Positions 60,395 to 64,000 of a stretch of DNA of 64,000 bases are shown in pieces (position 1 is the stretch's first letter; each line of letters opens with the position of its first letter). The translations under genes were made by a program, and so were the position numbers. The stretch is from Cyclobacteriaceae bacterium. Lineage in GTDB: Bacteria; Bacteroidota; Bacteroidia; Cytophagales; Cyclobacteriaceae. The notes under the pieces were generated by a model. It worked only from the letters and a program-made list of their open reading frames with translations, was not told the origin of the DNA and ran no database searches. The stretch lies in the NCBI GenBank assembly GCA_028285445.1, contig JANQPQ010000043.1, positions 62,001-126,000 of the forward strand, written 5' to 3'.

Positions 60395-63033
60395 ATTCAA
60401 GTCACAAAAACTTGCCACCAAAGTGGGCCACCCGATTTCTGCATTGGTATTGCAGCGATCAATTGGTGGAAGATCTGGAGGGAGATATCAATGAATTCTA
60501 TCAGCGCAATGTAATTGAGGTTGGGTTGCGCAAGGCTAAGTTTATTTATGTGATGGATGTATTTAAGTTCTTCAGGCCTTACACTGTGCAAAAACTCAAA
60601 ACAAATAACAACATGAACAACTTGTTACTCTTCCGGAACTACTTCCGCACTTCGATCAGGAATATGATCGGCAACCCCCTTTTCTCTCTCATCAACATAG
60701 TGGGATTAGCCATCAGTATGTCAGTAGCCTTGCTGCTGATAGCCTTTCTTACAGAAACCCAAAAGATCGACGCTTTTCATCAGGATGCTGATCGGGTCTA
60801 TCGCATTAACAACAGCCATTCGTACTTAGGAAGGCTGAATGACACCAGATATGCCTCTACCTCTGCTATCACCGGCCTGCGTATGCAAGAGTCTATTGCT
60901 GGTATTGAGAGTCTTACCATCATGCGTCTAATACATCGAGACTCTGATTTTTCCAACGGCGATAAAACTGTACCGTTAAGCCTGCTGTGGGCCTCAGATG
61001 AATTCTTCGATGTGCTTTCATTTGAAATGATCGCGGGAAACCCCCAAACGGCTTTGAAAGAAATGCACTCAGTTGTTCTTACCGATGAATCGGCCAAGAA
61101 GCTCTTCGGGGATGAGTCTGCCATGGATAAACAGCTGGTGTTAAATGATGAGACATACACCGTCACTGGCGTAGTAAAAAAGCCACCGATGCACTCCCAT
61201 TTAAAATTCGAAGCATTGGGTTCATATGTTACGCACGCTGAAGCCATGAAGGATCACGAAAGGTTCGATTCCTGGACGTACATGTGGAGCTATTATGTTT
61301 ACTTCAAGATTGAAGAAGGTCAAGATCCGGAGGTCATTCAATCGCGCCTATTTCAACTTAGTGAAGAGGAGAATAGCAAGGTGGAAAATTACGAGTTCAT
61401 CACTTACATGCAGCCGCTGTTAGCCATTATGCCCGGTGAGAACCTCAATAATGAAATTGGCTCTTCCATGGACACCACGATGATCTGGGCTTTGGTGATT
61501 TTGTCATTCGTTGTGGTCTTATCCGCATGTTTCAACTACACCAACCTCTCGCTCGCCCGCTCAATGCGTAGGTCTCTGGAGGTGGGCGTGCGCAAAGTAA
61601 ATGGCGCCTCAGGGTTTCAGGTATGGCTCCAGTTTATCACCGAATCAACGGTGCTTTCAATCATCGCACTAATAGCAGCATCAGGGCTATTCGTGGTGCT
61701 AAGAAGCTACTTTTTCACCATCGACGATTCTCTTGATGATTTGGTGACGCTGCAGATAACTCCGGAGATAGTCACTTATTTTATCGGATTCTCTGTTTTG
61801 GTGGGATTTGCTGCTGGCTTTTTCCCAGCTATGTTTTTCTCTAAACTTTCAGTATTCAAGGTATTGAAAGATGTTTCGAAGGTTAAAATTTTGGGAAAGG
61901 TGAATTTCCGCAAGGTGCTGATCCTGGTTCAGTACGTAATATCACTGATATTCATTGTAGCAGTAACACTCACTTACAAACAGTATCGCCACGCGCTCAA
62001 CTTCAATTTAGGTTATGCCACAGATAATATTCTGAACATAAAGCTATTTGGCGAGGACGCCCAACCACTGATTAACGACCTACAACAAATCCCCGAGATC
62101 CAGAACATTTCAACCAGTAGTATGGTGACAAGCCTCGGTAGTTACTGGTCTGAATATACTAAGTACCAGGACCCACTTGATTCTGCATCGGTTTATCACA
62201 ATCGAATTGACGAAAACTACCTGCCAATTCATAAGCATGAGTTCCTGGCGGGAGGCAATTTTGTCAAGGGAAGCGAAAGTGATAGTGCCGAAAACAACCA
62301 GATAATAGTTAACGAGGCCTTTCTAAAACGCTTTGATATGGGAACCCCGGAGCAGGCTTTGGGAGAGCTAGTGACTTTTGGTGGGGAGGAGAAAGTGATT
62401 CATGGCGTACTTAAAAATTTTCACTATGGTAAAGTTGAAAGTAGAATTAGGTCCTTTGGTTTTGTATATGGCCGTCAAAAGCATGAGTTCCTGCGCGGTT
62501 ATGTTAATCTGCTTGTAAATACTTCTGATATATTCAGCACCATGAACAAAATAGAGAAAGCATGGAAGGAATATGATGATGTGCACCCAATTAGGGCAAG
62601 TTTCTACAATGATCAGATAAAGGCCGCTTACGACGACAATGCTTCAATGATTGCTGTGATTGGTGTATTAGCGGTGCTGGCAATTACCATTGCCTCCATG
62701 GGGTTGCTGGGTATGGTTGTCTTTACTACCGAAACCAGGCTAAAAGAAGTAAGCATTAGGAAAGTACTCGGAGCAACCGACTACAATTTACTTTACCTGC
62801 TTGGTCGTGGATTTATGATTTTGCTGATTGTTGCCGCAGCCATAGCCATCCCCGTTTCATACTATTTCATTAACTCGGTAGTATTGGCGGATGTAGCCTA
62901 CAAGGCTAGTTTCGGAGTGTTTGATATTGGCATCGGTGTACTGGCGGTAATGCTGCTTGCTCTGTTGGCTATCAGTTTCGAATCTCTGAGAGCAGCCAGA
63001 TCGAACCCTGCTAATATTTTGAGGAGTGAGTAG
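60391..63033 (+). CDS. FtsX-type permease with N-terminal permease-prefix domain (second copy)
   Basis: 880 residues. Prefix domain in the first 70 residues (PPKWATRFLHWYCSDQLVED, then LEGDINEFYQRN). The core has RSLEVGVRKVNGASG in the first FtsX block and RLKEVSIRKVLGATDYN in the last, plus the usual ..AARSNPANILRSE tail. Translationally coupled to the PadR gene. No ATPase nearby; the partner ATPase must be encoded elsewhere. Confidence 0.9.
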   Translation: MNSSHKNLPPKWATRFLHWYCSDQLVEDLEGDINEFYQRNVIEVGLRKAKFIYVMDVFKFFRPYTVQKLKTNNNMNNLLLFRNYFRTSIRNMIGNPLFSLINIVGLAISMSVALLLIAFLTETQKIDAFHQDADRVYRINNSHSYLGRLNDTRYASTSAITGLRMQESIAGIESLTIMRLIHRDSDFSNGDKTVPLSLLWASDEFFDVLSFEMIAGNPQTALKEMHSVVLTDESAKKLFGDESAMDKQLVLNDETYTVTGVVKKPPMHSHLKFEALGSYVTHAEAMKDHERFDSWTYMWSYYVYFKIEEGQDPEVIQSRLFQLSEEENSKVENYEFITYMQPLLAIMPGENLNNEIGSSMDTTMIWALVILSFVVVLSACFNYTNLSLARSMRRSLEVGVRKVNGASGFQVWLQFITESTVLSIIALIAASGLFVVLRSYFFTIDDSLDDLVTLQITPEIVTYFIGFSVLVGFAAGFFPAMFFSKLSVFKVLKDVSKVKILGKVNFRKVLILVQYVISLIFIVAVTLTYKQYRHALNFNLGYATDNILNIKLFGEDAQPLINDLQQIPEIQNISTSSMVTSLGSYWSEYTKYQDPLDSASVYHNRIDENYLPIHKHEFLAGGNFVKGSESDSAENNQIIVNEAFLKRFDMGTPEQALGELVTFGGEEKVIHGVLKNFHYGKVESRIRSFGFVYGRQKHEFLRGYVNLLVNTSDIFSTMNKIEKAWKEYDDVHPIRASFYNDQIKAAYDDNASMIAVIGVLAVLAITIASMGLLGMVVFTTETRLKEVSIRKVLGATDYNLLYLLGRGFMILLIVAAAIAIPVSYYFINSVVLADVAYKASFGVFDIGIGVLAVMLLALLAISFESLRAARSNPANILRSE

Positions 63034-63094
63034 AGATAGCTAGTCAAAGGTAATTACAACTACTTATCATTAGTTTTGAGATCGATGGAATGTC

Positions 63095-63457
63095 ATGCGC
63101 TTCATTGATCTCATAGCTAATTATATCGATCCCGGATTATCATGGGAAAAAATTAGTTCACGTTCCTCAGCAAGCTTATTCGTATGGAGCCTCAATGTCT
63201 TCGTTCTATTAATAGTATATCTGTTGCCTGCATTCATTATTTGGGTAATTGACATTCTGACCTACGATACTTTCGGGTGGCACCCTTGGAAGGCTGTCTA
63301 TTTCCTAATCTTTGTGACATTGAATTTCTCAGAGCATGGATTCCTGCGAGAAAGTGAACTGTCATTTAAAGTGAAAATACACCTTTGGATCAGGGCCATT
63401 GTGAAAACTGCTGTTGGTGTTTTGATATATCTATTTGTTGATTCTTTATTTACTTGA
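63095..63457 (+). CDS. hypothetical membrane protein
   Basis: 120 residues with membrane segments near 29-52, 60-80 and 97-117. No family recognised. It lies 61 bp after the second PadR-linked permease on the same strand, so co-transcription is possible. Confidence 0.6.
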   Translation: MRFIDLIANYIDPGLSWEKISSRSSASLFVWSLNVFVLLIVYLLPAFIIWVIDILTYDTFGWHPWKAVYFLIFVTLNFSEHGFLRESELSFKVKIHLWIRAIVKTAVGVLIYLFVDSLFT

Positions 63458-63495
63458 CATTGAATAAGGAACAGCCTTAACGCCACACAAAAACG

Positions 63496-63526
63496 AAAGA
63501 CCGACACCTAAGCGTCGGTCTTTTTC
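63496..63526. terminator. bidirectional terminator between convergent genes
   Basis: AAAGACCGAC, 8-nt loop, GTCGGTCTTT followed by TT. Perfect 10-bp stem between converging genes at 63457 and 63554. Confidence 0.82.
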
Positions 63527-63553
63527 GTATAACCTAACCTAATAAAATATCTT

Positions 63554-64000
63554 CTACTCAATCAATAATGAAATGCCGTAGCGCTCTGCGTCGCGCGGTG
63601 GAGAAGCATTCCAATCTCTGTAGGAGTGGGAGCCATCAGTTTCGTAATAGACCCGATAGTTACCAGCTGGCAAAATGATCACATCATTATACTCCCTGTT
63701 TTTATCAGCACCACCAGCGTAGTCAGAGTTTCTGTAAGTCATTTCCCATACTACTCTTCCAGTGTCCATATTCTTTATCCACCCATAGTCATACATGCGG
63801 CCGTCTGTTCCCTCTCCAAGCGCAAGAATTCTTAACCGGGTATCTTCATTAAGGGTGAAGCTCTCTTTCAGGTATTCATCATCGCGCACCCTGGTAATCT
63901 CGACGATGGCCTTGGCGCTCTTGAATTCATTGGCATCAAATAGCTCAATAGATTTTCTGTCATTGCTATTGGTAGCCCAAATAGTAATTCCCCAACGATT
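63554..64000 (-). CDS. hypothetical protein, 5' end beyond the window
   Basis: The frame is open to the right edge, giving at least 149 residues; the GTG near 63889 is not the true start. The visible part is beta-rich with repeated short segments (KSIELFDANEFKSAKAIVEI, RLRILALGEGTDGRMYDYGW, GNYRVYYETDGSHSYRDWNA). No family recognised. The missing N-terminus prevents judging a signal peptide. Confidence 0.7.
   Translation of the reverse strand, partial: NRWGITIWATNSNDRKSIELFDANEFKSAKAIVEITRVRDDEYLKESFTLNEDTRLRILALGEGTDGRMYDYGWIKNMDTGRVVWEMTYRNSDYAGGADKNREYNDVIILPAGNYRVYYETDGSHSYRDWNASPPRDAERYGISLLIE

Overview
The window looks like a chromosomal segment of a marine or free-living member of the Bacteroidota, most likely order Cytophagales. 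Several things point there: C-terminal sorting modules of the type IX secretion / gliding type (9155-11845 and 43743-44999), five large Bacteroidota-style MacB/FtsX permeases, an NtrC-type regulator with its kinase, a Bacteroidota-type tyrosine recombinase, and almost no Shine-Dalgarno sequences. No species is claimed.

Left chromosomal part (1-15.3 kb). The end of murQ, a conserved hypothetical gene, a SprT-like metalloprotease, the GTPase genes der and era, an FtsX-type permease divergent from an NtrC regulator plus histidine kinase, a large secreted adhesin-like protein, an SDR enzyme, a lipoprotein, a DUF2306-like membrane protein, and an initiator tRNA-Met gene.

Mobile element (about 15.31-29.46 kb). 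A 14.1 kb island sits in the 3' end of the initiator tRNA gene. It is bounded by a perfect 15-bp direct repeat (15309-15323 and 29441-29455) and carries a tyrosine integrase at its right end. Similar arm-type repeats lie near both ends. In order it holds: a secreted protein of unknown role; an excisionase-like HTH gene; a hypothetical; a probable gene II/CRI-type rolling-circle replication initiator; an XRE repressor with a perfect palindromic operator candidate; a small membrane protein; a phage terminase small subunit with no large subunit; a putative restriction endonuclease convergent with an HTH / ImmA-IrrE / DNA methyltransferase operon; a run of small proteins, two of which share a C-terminal motif; a decayed second integrase; an uncharacterised gene followed by two DUF4145 proteins; and a GIY-YIG/T5orf172-type nuclease. 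No capsid, portal, tail, large terminase or conjugation gene is visible. The best reading is a phage satellite (PICI-like in logic but with a gene II-like initiator), carrying an R-M module and a possible further defence cassette. The integrase remnant suggests that the right 4.5 kb was added as a separate unit.

Right chromosomal part (29.46-64 kb). Four more FtsX-type permeases, two of them directly behind PadR regulators; an M20 peptidase and an S41-like protease; a SIR2-like protein divergent from two small membrane proteins (another defence candidate); a two-repeat lipoprotein; a TonB-like protein; regulators of the AraC, TetR, HxlR and ECF sigma families with their neighbours; a UspA protein; a beta-lactamase-fold hydrolase; a membrane guanylate/adenylate cyclase; a frameshifted PAS/HisKA gene; and a mercuric-reductase-like flavoprotein. 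The TetR gene and the neighbouring PNPOx-like gene each have a matching palindrome upstream. Several strong hairpin terminators separate the units.
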